Positions 9,630 through 18,075 of a DNA stretch of 64,000 nt are shown here, piece by piece. The stretch comes from Mycolicibacterium iranicum. GTDB lineage: Bacteria; Actinomycetota; Actinomycetes; Mycobacteriales; Mycobacteriaceae. A program made the translations under genes and the position numbers. Below the pieces are notes generated by a model. That model was not told the origin of the DNA and did no database searches. It saw nothing but the letters and a program-made list of their open reading frames with translations. The DNA is taken from positions 1 through 64,000 of the forward strand of contig NZ_LQPC01000065.1 of assembly GCF_002101705.1 (NCBI RefSeq), written 5' to 3'. Each line of letters starts with the position of its first letter. The first letter of the stretch is position 1.

Positions 9630-10608
9630 GAGCCGGCTGCCCGCCCAAGTGCGCGTACAACACCGTCGAGTCCGCAGAAATCGCTCCGTTGTGGACCAGG
9701 TCGATGAGGCCGGCCATCGACTTGCCCTCGTAGACAGGGTCGATGATCATCCCCTCAAGGCTTGCCGTGAGCCGGATCGCGTCGATCGTGGATTGCACCG
9801 GAATTCCGTACCGGTCGCCCGCCCAACCTTCGAGCACGGTGATCTCTTCATCGCGCAGTGGGCGCCGAAGGCCGATCAGCTCCGCTGTGTTCCTGGCGAT
9901 GCGCGCAACCTGCTCGCGCGTCTTGTCGAGGGTTGCCGACGCGTCGATACCCAGTACGCGGCGCGGTCGATCCTGGCCTGCGAAGCCGGCGATCATGCCC
10001 GCGTGCGTCGAGCCGGTGACGGTGCAGACCACGATCGTGTCGAAGAACACGCCGAGTTCGCGCTCTTGTTGCTGAACTTCGTAGGCCCAGTTGGCAAAAC
10101 CGAGTCCGCCGAGCGGGTGCTCGGACGCTCCCGCGGGGATGCCGTAGGGAACCCCGCCGGCGGCGCGAATCTCCTCGAGGGCGGCTTCCCACGAGTCCTT
10201 GATGCCGATACCAAAGCCGCTGGGGTCCAGCCGGACATCGGCACCCATGATCCGGGAGAGCAGGATGTTGCCGACCTTGTCGTTGACGACGTCGGGCCAG
10301 TCCACCCAGCGTTCCTGCACGAGGCGGGCCTTCATGCCGAGCCGCGCGGCGACGGCCGCCACCTGCCGAGTGTGGTTGGACTGATAGCCGCCGATCGAGA
10401 CCAACGTGTCGGCACCCTGGGCCAGCGCGTCGGGAACGATGTACTCCAGCTTGCGCATCTTGTTGCCGCCGTAAGCGAGACCTGAGTTGCAGTCCTCGCG
10501 CTTCGCCCAGATCTCGGCGCCGCCGAGGTGCTCACTCAGGCGCTCCAGCTTGTGAATCGGGCTGGGACCGAACAGGAGTGGATAGCGGTTGAAATCGGCA
10601 AGCGACAT
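9601..10608 (-). CDS. acdS: 1-aminocyclopropane-1-carboxylate deaminase
   Basis: A 335-residue PLP enzyme of the tryptophan-synthase-beta fold that cleaves ACC to 2-oxobutanoate and ammonia. The PLP lysine lies in GGNKMRKLEY (Lys50). The two residues that separate true ACC deaminases from D-cysteine desulfhydrases are present: the Glu in DPVYEGKSM (Glu294) and the Leu in YAHLGGQPAL (Leu321), matching Glu295/Leu322 of the Pseudomonas enzyme. The ATG at 10608 starts MSLADFNRYPLLFGPSPI, the usual N-terminus. It is divergent from a GntR regulator, the likely controller. It would let the bacterium use the plant ethylene precursor ACC as nitrogen source. Confidence 0.93.
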   Translation of the reverse strand: MSLADFNRYPLLFGPSPIHKLERLSEHLGGAEIWAKREDCNSGLAYGGNKMRKLEYIVPDALAQGADTLVSIGGYQSNHTRQVAAVAARLGMKARLVQERWVDWPDVVNDKVGNILLSRIMGADVRLDPSGFGIGIKDSWEAALEEIRAAGGVPYGIPAGASEHPLGGLGFANWAYEVQQQERELGVFFDTIVVCTVTGSTHAGMIAGFAGQDRPRRVLGIDASATLDKTREQVARIARNTAELIGLRRPLRDEEITVLEGWAGDRYGIPVQSTIDAIRLTASLEGMIIDPVYEGKSMAGLIDLVHNGAISADSTVLYAHLGGQPALNAYAGAFD

Positions 10609-10690
10609 GATTCCTCGTTTCGTGGGTTCTCTACAGAGCCGCGTGGCGGGCCGACGCCCACACTGCGAGCTCGACGGTGCATGATGAGGT

Positions 10691-11347
10691 ATGCCGGTTC
10701 CTGTTGCCAGCTCCCCCGAGGGGCGGCAGTTGCTGCGCGACAGCGTCTTTGTGAGGATCCGCGACGCGATCATCGACGGAACCCTTGAACCCGGTGAGCG
10801 TCTTCTCGACAACGAGCTCAGCGCCTGGCTTGGCGTGAGCCGAACGCCGATCCGGGAGGCACTCGCTCGTCTCGACGCGGCCGGCCTCGTCGAGACCAAA
10901 CCGGGCCGCTACACCATCGTCAGCCCGATCGACCCCCGCACTCTCGCCGATGCCCAGGCGGTCACGGCGGCGATGAACGAACTCGCTGTTCGTACAGCTG
11001 TACCGCGTCTCACCCAGGACGACCTGACCGACATGCGCGCGGCCAACAACACGTTCGCCGCGGCATTGCATGCCGGCGATGTGGTGGCCGCCGTCGCGGC
11101 CGACGACGCATTTCACCGGATCCCGGTCGATCGCGCGGGCAACATGGCCATCCGCACCGTACTCGAGCAGTACACGCCGGTGCTCAGACGCGTCGAACGC
11201 ATCCGGTTCGCTTCGCTGAGCGGGCGTGACTCGGTAGCCCAGCATGCCCGGATCATCGCCGCCGCCGAGGCCGGTGACGCGGAGGCCGCAGCCCTCGAGA
11301 CACGGCTGAATTGGTTGACGCTGGATGCGTTCGCCGCCGACAGCTGA
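10691..11347 (+). CDS. GntR/FCD-family transcriptional regulator
   Basis: A 218-residue regulator. Residues about 15-80 form the GntR winged HTH (IRDAIIDGTLEPGERLLDNE, then LGVSRTPIREALARL). The rest is an all-helical FCD ligand domain with an His in DDAFHRIPV and another in AQHARIIAAAE, consistent with a metal-assisted carboxylate-binding site. It is divergent from acdS across 82 bp, so control of acdS is the simplest guess. The related 19-bp palindromes at 6817 and 11426 are further possible targets. Effector unknown. Confidence 0.88.
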   Translation: MPVPVASSPEGRQLLRDSVFVRIRDAIIDGTLEPGERLLDNELSAWLGVSRTPIREALARLDAAGLVETKPGRYTIVSPIDPRTLADAQAVTAAMNELAVRTAVPRLTQDDLTDMRAANNTFAAALHAGDVVAAVAADDAFHRIPVDRAGNMAIRTVLEQYTPVLRRVERIRFASLSGRDSVAQHARIIAAAEAGDAEAAALETRLNWLTLDAFAADS

Positions 11348-11425
11348 TCTCAAATAGTTGAATCGTATTGTCGCGCAGGAACCTTCACGTGAGACCTGCG
11401 CCATGCCGACCTTTCTTCGCAATGT

Positions 11426-11444
11426 GATATGCAATATATCGCAG
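11426..11444. promoter_or_regulatory. Palindromic operator candidate, copy 2
   Basis: GATATGCAATATATCGCAG differs at one base from the element at 6817-6835. It lies in the 283-bp gap between the GntR gene and the hydrolase at 11631, about 185 bp before that start. I see no supported gene in the gap, so this element is its only notable content. The single change breaks the perfect palindrome, leaving an imperfect dyad. I infer a binding site for the neighbouring GntR protein. Confidence 0.5.
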
Positions 11445-11630
11445 GGTGGCGGCGGTGGACAAGCCCGCAGCTGATGCGCGGTTGACGTAGTCGAATGACT
11501 GCACATCGTCGAAACGGGCGCGCGATATCAAGAGTCGGATGACTGATGCCGCGACGCCTAGCACCCGCGACGGTAGATGGCGGAAGCCGATACGGCCTCC
11601 AGCACCGTCCACGTAAACTGAGGTCGCTTC

Positions 11631-12332
11631 GTGAAACCCACCATTGTGCTCGTCCACGGCGCCTTTGCCGAGTCCGCCAGCTGGCACGGCGTCATCCGCC
11701 TGCTACACGACGCCGGTCATCGCGTCATCGCCGCGGCCAACCCGCTGCGCTCACTGACCACCGACGCGGCCGCGGTCGCGGACCTGCTGGCCGGCATCAA
11801 GGGGCCCGTGGTGCTCGCGGGCCACTCCTACGGTGGTGCGGTCATCACCAACGCCGCTCGAGACAACGCCGACGTCAAGGCTCTTGTGTACGTCGCCGCA
11901 CTAGCCCCCGACAAGGGCGAAACCACGCCCGAACTGCTCGGCAAGTATCCCGGCGCCACCCTCGGCGAGCATCTCTACGAGGTGTCGCTCTCCGACGGAA
12001 CAGCCGACGTCTATGTCCATCAGAACGCCTACCACCAGCACTTCTGCGCCGATCTGAGCGCAGAGCAGGCGGCCTTGGATGCCTCCGCGCAGCGGCCGTT
12101 CAACACGGCAGCGCTCAACGAACCCTCGGGTGAACCGGCGTGGGCAACGATCCCGTCCTGGTTCATCTACCCCGAACTCGACCTTGCGATCCCGGCGCAG
12201 ACTTTCCGCTTCATGGCCCAACGCGCCGGGGCCCGCGTGGTCGTCGAGGTTCCCGGTGCGTCACACGCCCTCCCGACATCACGGCCCGAAGCGGTCGCCG
12301 ACGTCATCCTCCAAGCCGCGGCGTCGGCCTGA
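11631..12332 (+). CDS. Alpha/beta hydrolase, cytosolic
   Basis: A 233-residue single-domain alpha/beta hydrolase. It begins at a GTG with KPTIVLVHGAFAESASWHGV (the oxyanion HGAF turn) and has the nucleophile elbow AGHSYGG near residue 65 (Ser about 67) and a likely catalytic His in PGASHALPTS near the C-terminus. No signal peptide is present. The next gene (12366) is a clear paralog with a lipoprotein signal, and a GMC oxidoreductase follows. All three probably form one operon on an ester or alcohol substrate. The exact substrate cannot be read from the sequence. Confidence 0.85.
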   Translation: MKPTIVLVHGAFAESASWHGVIRLLHDAGHRVIAAANPLRSLTTDAAAVADLLAGIKGPVVLAGHSYGGAVITNAARDNADVKALVYVAALAPDKGETTPELLGKYPGATLGEHLYEVSLSDGTADVYVHQNAYHQHFCADLSAEQAALDASAQRPFNTAALNEPSGEPAWATIPSWFIYPELDLAIPAQTFRFMAQRAGARVVVEVPGASHALPTSRPEAVADVILQAAASA

Positions 12333-12365
12333 CTTGCGCCCGTCGTTCGAAGACTAGGAATCGCA

Positions 12366-13187
12366 ATGCAATTTCACGTCATCCTGGCCAGGATCGCCGT
12401 ATGCGGCACACTTGCCGGTCTCATCGCGAGCTGCAGTGGCGCCGCCGCTCAACAACCGGCGCCCGCCGACGAACCGTTCGCTCCGCCCACCGTGGTGCTG
12501 GTGCACGGAGCGTTCGCCGACTCGTCGAGTTGGAACGCCGTGATCACCGATCTTGAGCGCGAGGGCTTCCCGGTGATTGCGGCGGCCAACCCGCTGCGCG
12601 GTCTACGTAGCGACGCCCAGTACCTCAGGACCGTGCTGGACAGCGTGGACGGACCGGTGGTGTTGGCCGGTCACTCCTACGGGGGCTCGGTGATGGGCGA
12701 GGCGGCCGTCGGCCATCCGAATGTCAAGGCGCTGGTATACATCGCCAGTTTCATTCTGGAACCCGGTGAGGCGACGTCTGCGCTCGCGGCCAAGTTTCCC
12801 GGCGGCCAGCTCGGCCCGGCACTTGATACCGTCCCTTTTCCCGGTGGAGGCTCGGGGAACGACCTCTATATCAAGCGGGACGAGTTTCGCAGGGTGTTCG
12901 CCGCCGACGTTGCGCCGGAGATCGCCGCCCTGATGGCTGCCACTCAGCGACCGATCACCGACGACGCGCTCAATGAGGCTGCCACAGCGGCGGCGTGGAA
13001 GACGATTCCTTCGTGGAACATGGTCACTACCGAAGACCTTGCCATTCCGCCGGATTCAATGCGATTCATGGGTGCGCGAGCGAACTCCCAGACCGTGGAG
13101 ATCGACGCGTCGCACGCGGTGACCGTCTCCCAACCGGGCGCCGTCGCTGATCTGATCAGCGACGCCGCACATGTCACCGCCACCTGA
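12366..13187 (+). CDS. Alpha/beta hydrolase, predicted lipoprotein
   Basis: A 273-residue paralog of the hydrolase at 11631, sharing the HGAF(A) start motif, the AANPLRGLRSD segment, the AGHSYGG elbow and a C-terminal SHAVTVSQP. It differs by an N-terminal export signal of about 22 residues ending in the lipobox I-A-S-C, after which comes an Ala/Pro-rich linker. It should therefore be anchored outside the membrane by its lipidated Cys. It lies 33 bp after its paralog. An extracellular esterase paired with a cytosolic one is a reasonable reading; substrate unknown. Confidence 0.85.
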   Translation: MQFHVILARIAVCGTLAGLIASCSGAAAQQPAPADEPFAPPTVVLVHGAFADSSSWNAVITDLEREGFPVIAAANPLRGLRSDAQYLRTVLDSVDGPVVLAGHSYGGSVMGEAAVGHPNVKALVYIASFILEPGEATSALAAKFPGGQLGPALDTVPFPGGGSGNDLYIKRDEFRRVFAADVAPEIAALMAATQRPITDDALNEAATAAAWKTIPSWNMVTTEDLAIPPDSMRFMGARANSQTVEIDASHAVTVSQPGAVADLISDAAHVTAT

Positions 13188-13218
13188 AAGCCTGCCGCCC
13201 GAAGAAGGAGACCAGTAG

Positions 13219-14808
13219 ATGATGAAGTCCAGCGATTACGACTACGTGGTGGTGGGCGCCGGCTCGGCGGGTTGTGTGATCGCTGCCCGGTTGTCGGAGG
13301 ACCCTGCCACGACGGTGCTGCTTCTCGAGTCGGGGCCGCCGGATGATCGCCGCGACATCGCCGTACCGCCCGCATGGCCGACGTTGTGGGGCACCGAGGT
13401 CGACTACGCCTACCGCACCACTCCGCAGCCAGGAACCAACGGGTCCACCCACCACTGGCCTCGCGGTCACACGCTGGGCGGTAGCGGCAGCATCAACGCG
13501 ATGGTGTATCTACGTGGGCACCGCAACGACTTCGACTCCTGGGCTCAATCAGGTTGTGAAGGCTGGGATTACGAGTCGGTGCTGCCGTACTTCAAGCGCG
13601 TTGAGACGGTGCATACCGGCGATCGGTGTTACCGCGGCGATCAGGGACCATTGCGTCCCGCACCCGTATCGCGCTCTGTCGCGAATCCGCTATCCCAAGT
13701 TTTCCTGGACGCTGCCGCAGCAGCGGGCTTCCCGCTGACCGACGATTTCAACGGAGCCCACACCGAGGGCGCCGGCTGGCATGACCTCTCAATTACGCAC
13801 GGAGCCAGGCAGAGCGCCGCCGACGCGTACCTGCATCCCGCTCGCACCCGAGCCAACCTCACCGTCATGACGAACGCCCGCGCACACCGGTTACGAATCG
13901 TCGGAGATCGCTGCGTCGGTGTCGAATTCGTAAGCAACGGGCAGTCGATGACCGCCTACGCGAATAGCGAGGTGGTGGTATGCGCCGGCGCCGTCGACTC
14001 GCCCCGGCTCCTGCTGCTGTCGGGTATCGGGCCGGCCAACGAACTCGCCTCCGCAGGCATCGACGTCGTTCACGACCTCCCCGGCGTGGGTCGCAACCTT
14101 CATGACCATCCGTTGTGCGGGGTGGTCTACGAGGCCACCCAACCCATTCCGGCCGGACGCACCAACCACGCCGAGTCGTCGCTGCTGTGGCGCAGCGACG
14201 AGTCCCTCGCCGGACCGGACATGCAGCTGATGTTCATCCACGTACCTTTTCACCCACCCCACCTGGCGGCCCCGCCGAACAGTTTCACCTTGGCGATCGC
14301 GCTCGTGCCCGAATCCCGCGGGTCGATCCGGCTGGCGGGCCCCGACCCGGCAGCGCCTCCGCTGATCGACCCGAACTACCTCGGCATGGAGCCGGACATG
14401 CGGCGAATGGTGCACGGTGTCAGGGTCGCTCGTGAGATCGCGGCTGCCGAGCCATTCAGACCGTGGCGCGGTCGGGAAGTACTACCCGGGGTCGACGTCG
14501 CCGACGAGGTGGCATTGCGGTCATTCCTGTCTCGAGGCACCGGCACCTACTACCACCCGGTCGGGAGTTGTGCGATGGGCACCGGACCGGAAGCCGTCGT
14601 CGACCCCACGCTGCGGGTGCACGGAGTGACCGGACTACGGGTCGCCGACGCGTCGGTGATGCCTAGGATCGTCTGCGTCAACACCAATGCGGCAACCATC
14701 ATGATCGGCGAGAAGGCCGCTGACTTGATCCAGTCGCGCACGCCGACGGGGCGCGCCGGTCAGGCGGACAGGGCAGCCTGTATCGCTCCGGCCTGCATGC
14801 GGCCGTAG
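13219..14808 (+). CDS. GMC-family FAD oxidoreductase (choline dehydrogenase-like)
   Basis: A 529-residue flavoprotein of the glucose-methanol-choline family. The N-terminal Rossmann motif VVVGAGSAGCVIAARL binds FAD. GMC signature 1 is seen as the stretch around GHTLGGSGSINAMVYLRG, and signature 2 around GAVDSPRLLLLSGIGP. The C-terminal catalytic His region reads YYHPVGSCAMG, and an N-containing NTNAATIMIGEKAAD follows. An AGAAGGAGA ribosome binding site lies 7 bases before the ATG. The last 49 bp overlap the convergent gene at 14760, so the final residues (Cys/Ala-rich) may be a recent extension. Likely oxidises an alcohol released by the two hydrolases upstream. Confidence 0.88.
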   Translation: MMKSSDYDYVVVGAGSAGCVIAARLSEDPATTVLLLESGPPDDRRDIAVPPAWPTLWGTEVDYAYRTTPQPGTNGSTHHWPRGHTLGGSGSINAMVYLRGHRNDFDSWAQSGCEGWDYESVLPYFKRVETVHTGDRCYRGDQGPLRPAPVSRSVANPLSQVFLDAAAAAGFPLTDDFNGAHTEGAGWHDLSITHGARQSAADAYLHPARTRANLTVMTNARAHRLRIVGDRCVGVEFVSNGQSMTAYANSEVVVCAGAVDSPRLLLLSGIGPANELASAGIDVVHDLPGVGRNLHDHPLCGVVYEATQPIPAGRTNHAESSLLWRSDESLAGPDMQLMFIHVPFHPPHLAAPPNSFTLAIALVPESRGSIRLAGPDPAAPPLIDPNYLGMEPDMRRMVHGVRVAREIAAAEPFRPWRGREVLPGVDVADEVALRSFLSRGTGTYYHPVGSCAMGTGPEAVVDPTLRVHGVTGLRVADASVMPRIVCVNTNAATIMIGEKAADLIQSRTPTGRAGQADRAACIAPACMRP

Positions 14809-15302
14809 TCGATGACGAGGTCGGGCGGTACCGGATCGGTGGCCGCGCCCTCGAATTCAATTGTCGTAAACGTGTTTCCTTCAGTGAAAGTGAGAACCGC
14901 GACTGAGCGGGTGTTGTCGAGTGACGTCCCGCTCATAATTTGTCCGTCCGTTCCCACAGCCGCGGGCTCAGTGGTCGGGTTGTTGATCTGGCTACCCAGC
15001 CCTGCGCGCCCCTGGCTCATCATCGACGACGCCGCCGCCGCGTCGTCGAGCACCAGGATCGTGTCCGTCACCGTGCGACTGCCGTCGCGGTGGGTGAACA
15101 ACGCCATGACACCGGGCTGGCCCTCGGGATTGAGCACGGGCGCATCGGCAACCCACGCCGACGAGTCAGTGGCCGCGTTGGGGTGGACGGGCAGAGTCGC
15201 GTAGTCCACGGGTTGCGCTGTCGCAGCGGTGAACCCGCCGACCGTGACACCGACCACGAGTGCCGCGGCCGCCGCAGCCGAGGTGAGAATCTTCGTAAAC
15301 AT
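14760..15302 (-). CDS. Secreted protein of unknown function
   Basis: A 180-residue protein with a clear signal peptide (MFTKILTSAAAAAALVVGVT, cleavage near residue 32 at A-x-A-Q). The mature domain has no Cys. It shows strand-rich sequence with phrases such as GVMALFTHRDGSRTVTDTI and FTTIEFEG, suggesting a small beta-sandwich or mixed fold. An in-frame ATG at 15317 would add five residues. It lies directly downstream of the small secreted gene at 15320 and is probably cotranscribed with it. I do not recognise the family. Confidence 0.7.
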   Translation of the reverse strand: MFTKILTSAAAAAALVVGVTVGGFTAATAQPVDYATLPVHPNAATDSSAWVADAPVLNPEGQPGVMALFTHRDGSRTVTDTILVLDDAAAASSMMSQGRAGLGSQINNPTTEPAAVGTDGQIMSGTSLDNTRSVAVLTFTEGNTFTTIEFEGAATDPVPPDLVIDYGRMQAGAIQAALSA

Positions 15303-15319
15303 CGTGTCAGTCCTCATCC

Positions 15320-15559
15320 TCAGCAGGGATAACAGGCCCAGCCGCGCCAGCCGTCGCGCCAGAACCAACCGGGGCCGCAGCCCATTGCCCCCGTGGTGCC
15401 ATAGCAGTCCAAGAGGTCGGTGGATGGTGCCTTCGGCAGCATCTGCACGACAGGGTCGGGAGTCGGCAGGGTCGCTTGGCCCGCGTTCGCGACGCCGCCG
15501 CTTCCCAAGGAACCGAGAAGCATTGCTGCCACGGCTGCCGGCATGACAAGTTTTCGCAT
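15320..15559 (-). CDS. Small secreted Cys/Trp-rich protein
   Basis: A 79-residue protein. Residues 1-27 form a signal peptide (MRKLVMPAAVAAMLLGSLG, ending near ANA-G). The mature part is only about 50 residues and ends in an aromatic and Cys-rich tail (four Cys, four Trp) with the pattern GCGPGWFWRDGWRGW. An AAGGGGG ribosome binding site precedes the ATG at 15559. It is the first gene of a two-gene minus-strand unit with the secreted protein at 14760. The spacing of Cys suggests disulfides. Function unknown. Confidence 0.7.
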   Translation of the reverse strand: MRKLVMPAAVAAMLLGSLGSGGVANAGQATLPTPDPVVQMLPKAPSTDLLDCYGTTGAMGCGPGWFWRDGWRGWACYPC

Positions 15560-15704
15560 CTCTTGCCCCCTTATTGACGGTTGGGTAACTGCTGAGGCTA
15601 CGCCGTGAGCCCGGCCTGCGGAACGAACTCGGCAGATCGCTGGCGGCACGTTCACCTGTGTCCAATCCCTGGCTAGGCGATCCGGAGTCGGTCACCATTG
15701 CAAG

Positions 15705-16934
15705 GTGACCACCAAGACCACGTGCGCAGTTGTCGGCGGCGGACCTGCGGGCATGGTACTGGGCCTGATCTTGGCTCGCGGCGGCGTCGACGTCACGGTC
15801 TTCGAGAAGCATCCCGATTTCCTTCGTGACTTCCGCGGCGACACAGTGCATCCGACCACGCTGCGGCTTCTTGACGAGCTGGGCCTGTGGCCAAAGTTCG
15901 ACGCTCTGCCGCACAGCCAGATCAGCAGCGCCAGCTTCGATGTTGCCCCGGGCCGCTCGGTCACGATGGTGGATTTCAGCCGGCTGCGCGGGATGCCACA
16001 TCCCTACATCGCGATGGTTCCCCAGTGGGACCTGCTGAATCTGCTCGCCGAAGCGGGGCAGGCCGAACCCACGTTCACCCTGCGGATGAGCACCGAGGTG
16101 ACCGGCCTTGTCCGAGAAGGCAACAGGATCGCCGGTGTCCGCTATCGCGATGCCGACGGCGACGGCGAACTGCTGGCCGATCTGACCATCGGCTGCGACG
16201 GACGCAGCTCGCTGGTTCGCCGCGACGCCGGCCTGCGGGTCCGCGAATTCCCGGTCAGCTTCGACGTGTGGTGGTTCAGGCTGCCACGGCACAGGGACCA
16301 CGCCATCTACACGCTGGTGCCCCGCGTCATGCCCGGCAAGGCCATGATCGTCATCCCCAGGGAGGGTTACCTGCAGATCGCCTTGCTCATCCCGAAGGGC
16401 AGCGACGCTGCGCAGCGTGCCCGAGGTCTCGACGCATTCCGCTCCGACATCCTCGAGCTGCTACCCGAGGCCGGCGAGACCGTCGACACGATCACCAGCC
16501 TCGACGACGTCAAGATGCTCGACGTCCGCTTGAACCGGTTGCGCCGCTGGCACACTGACGGTCTGCTGTGTATCGGCGACGCGGCGCACGCGATGTCGCC
16601 GGCCGGTGGTGTCGGCATCAACGTGGCGGTCCAGGACGGCGTCGCGGCGGCGCGCCTTCTCGCCGAACCGTTGCGCGCTGGGACGGTGTCGGAACGCGAC
16701 CTGGCCGCAGTGCAACGCCGTCGCATCGTGCCGACCGCGCTCACACAGGGTTTCCAGCGGCTGATGGATCGACGACTGCTCGGCCCCATCCTGGAGGGTG
16801 GCACGGCGCCGCTGCCGAAGTTCGCGAACGCGGTTGAACGCTTCCCCTGGCTGACCGCCGTTCCCGCCTACCTGGTCGGTGTCGGGGTGCTCCCGGAGCG
16901 CGCGCCCGAGTTCGCGAGAAGGCCGCCCACGTAA
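15705..16934 (+). CDS. FAD-dependent aromatic-type monooxygenase
   Basis: A 409-residue group A flavin monooxygenase resembling p-hydroxybenzoate hydroxylase relatives. The FAD-binding motif is VVGGGPAGMVLGLILARGG at the N-terminus, the DG motif reads IGCDGRSSLVR near residue 165, and the GD motif LCIGDAAHAMSPAGGVGIN near residue 290. The start is a GTG directly before TTKTTCAVV. It should use NAD(P)H and O2 to hydroxylate a ring substrate. The SDR gene begins 10 bases after its stop, so the two probably act in one pathway. Substrate unknown. Confidence 0.87.
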   Translation: MTTKTTCAVVGGGPAGMVLGLILARGGVDVTVFEKHPDFLRDFRGDTVHPTTLRLLDELGLWPKFDALPHSQISSASFDVAPGRSVTMVDFSRLRGMPHPYIAMVPQWDLLNLLAEAGQAEPTFTLRMSTEVTGLVREGNRIAGVRYRDADGDGELLADLTIGCDGRSSLVRRDAGLRVREFPVSFDVWWFRLPRHRDHAIYTLVPRVMPGKAMIVIPREGYLQIALLIPKGSDAAQRARGLDAFRSDILELLPEAGETVDTITSLDDVKMLDVRLNRLRRWHTDGLLCIGDAAHAMSPAGGVGINVAVQDGVAAARLLAEPLRAGTVSERDLAAVQRRRIVPTALTQGFQRLMDRRLLGPILEGGTAPLPKFANAVERFPWLTAVPAYLVGVGVLPERAPEFARRPPT

Positions 16935-16944
16935 GGTCACACCC

Positions 16945-17724
16945 GTGACCACAATCGAAGGCAATCCATTCGATCTCAGCGGCCAGGTAGCCGTCGTGAC
17001 CGGTGGCGGCTCTGGGATCGGGCTGGGAATGGCCGAAGGTCTCGCCCGGGCGGGCGCGTCCGTGGCGATCGTCGGCCGCACCGCGAAGCGCTTGGACGAT
17101 GCCGCGGCGAAGCTGCGCACTTACGGCAACCCGGTATTGCCGGTGGTGTGCGATGTAGCCGACGAGCAGGCCGTCACCGATGCGATGGCACACATTCGTG
17201 CTGAATTGGGTTGGCTGGATTCGTGTTTCGCCAACGCGGGAGTCCGAGGCAGGTTCACCCCGGTCCTCGACACCTCACTGGAGGAGTTTCGCTCGGTGAC
17301 GCGTGTCGACCTCGACGGCGTGTTCCTGACTGTTCGCGAGGCGGCCCGCCAGATGATCGCGGCGGGGCGAGGCGGCAGCCTGATCGGGGTATCGAGTCTC
17401 GGCGCTTTCCAGGGCATGCCCCGCCAGCCCGCGTATGCCGCATCGAAAGCCGGCGTGACGTCACTGATGGACAGCCTCGCCGTGGAACTCGCCAGGCACG
17501 GGATCCGGGCCAACACCGTGGCACCAGGCTGGTTCGACACCGAGATGACAACCGCGGGCCTCGCCGACGAGCGATTCAGCGCGAAGGTCCTGCCCCGCGT
17601 ACCAGTACGCCGGTGGGGTGCTGCCGAGGATCTCGCCGGGGTTGCGGTCTACCTCGCCAGCCCGGCCAGCGCGTACCACACGGGCGACGTGCTCCGGCTC
17701 GACGGCGGCTATCTCAAGTTCTAG
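16945..17724 (+). CDS. Short-chain dehydrogenase/reductase
   Basis: A 259-residue classical SDR. The cofactor motif TGGGSGIG is near residue 18, the NAG motif appears as FANAGVRG, and the active-site Tyr-x-x-x-Lys is in AYAASKAGV, preceded by the Ser of GVSSLG. The C-terminal LRLDGGYLKF closes the fold as usual. The GTG at 16945 is chosen because it gives the normal N-terminus (TTIEGNPFDLSGQVAVVTGG). It lies 10 bp after the FAD monooxygenase, and its stop overlaps the stop of the excalibur gene by 4 bp. Confidence 0.88.
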   Translation: MTTIEGNPFDLSGQVAVVTGGGSGIGLGMAEGLARAGASVAIVGRTAKRLDDAAAKLRTYGNPVLPVVCDVADEQAVTDAMAHIRAELGWLDSCFANAGVRGRFTPVLDTSLEEFRSVTRVDLDGVFLTVREAARQMIAAGRGGSLIGVSSLGAFQGMPRQPAYAASKAGVTSLMDSLAVELARHGIRANTVAPGWFDTEMTTAGLADERFSAKVLPRVPVRRWGAAEDLAGVAVYLASPASAYHTGDVLRLDGGYLKF

Positions 17725-17921
17725 CTTTCACACCCGATGCCGTCGCGATCCTTGTCGAGCCATGTCCCGTAGTACGGCGAGCTGGAGGGGATGTTCGAGT
17801 AGCCGGCGTCGCGGGCAGCCGAGCAGTTCTGGAACGGTGCCTGCTGTGCACCGGCGGCACCGGCGAAGGTGAGGGCAGCCGCGGCGGCGAGAAAGGCGGC
17901 GGGGAGAAGCCGGTGGATCAT
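17721..17921 (-). CDS. Secreted excalibur-domain protein
   Basis: A 66-residue exported protein. Residues 1-25 are a signal peptide ending AGA-QQ. The mature 41 residues are almost exactly one excalibur domain: FQNCSAARDAGYSNI, then LDKDRDGIGCE, with the two conserved Cys and the DxDxDG calcium-binding loop. This domain is known from surface proteins of actinobacteria and firmicutes and resembles EF-hand loops. It is a stand-alone version. Role outside the cell unknown. Confidence 0.85.
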   Translation of the reverse strand: MIHRLLPAAFLAAAAALTFAGAAGAQQAPFQNCSAARDAGYSNIPSSSPYYGTWLDKDRDGIGCES

Positions 17922-18075
17922 GAGAACTCCGTGGTCGTGAGCTGGGCGAAATCGGTGTCACGACGCTACGAGAATATTGACGCGCGGGGAATCGGGGATC
18001 TCCCTTGCGTCCGGGCGGGCCCTCACCGGCAGCACGCGACGTTTGAGCGGACGCAGCACCGGACATGATGAGACG

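Noticed and set aside
11385..11687. Minus-strand frame of 100 codons in the gap after the GntR gene
   Set aside because: No ribosome binding site or known motif, overlaps the start of the hydrolase gene, and its only regular part comes from the palindrome. I treat the gap as regulatory.
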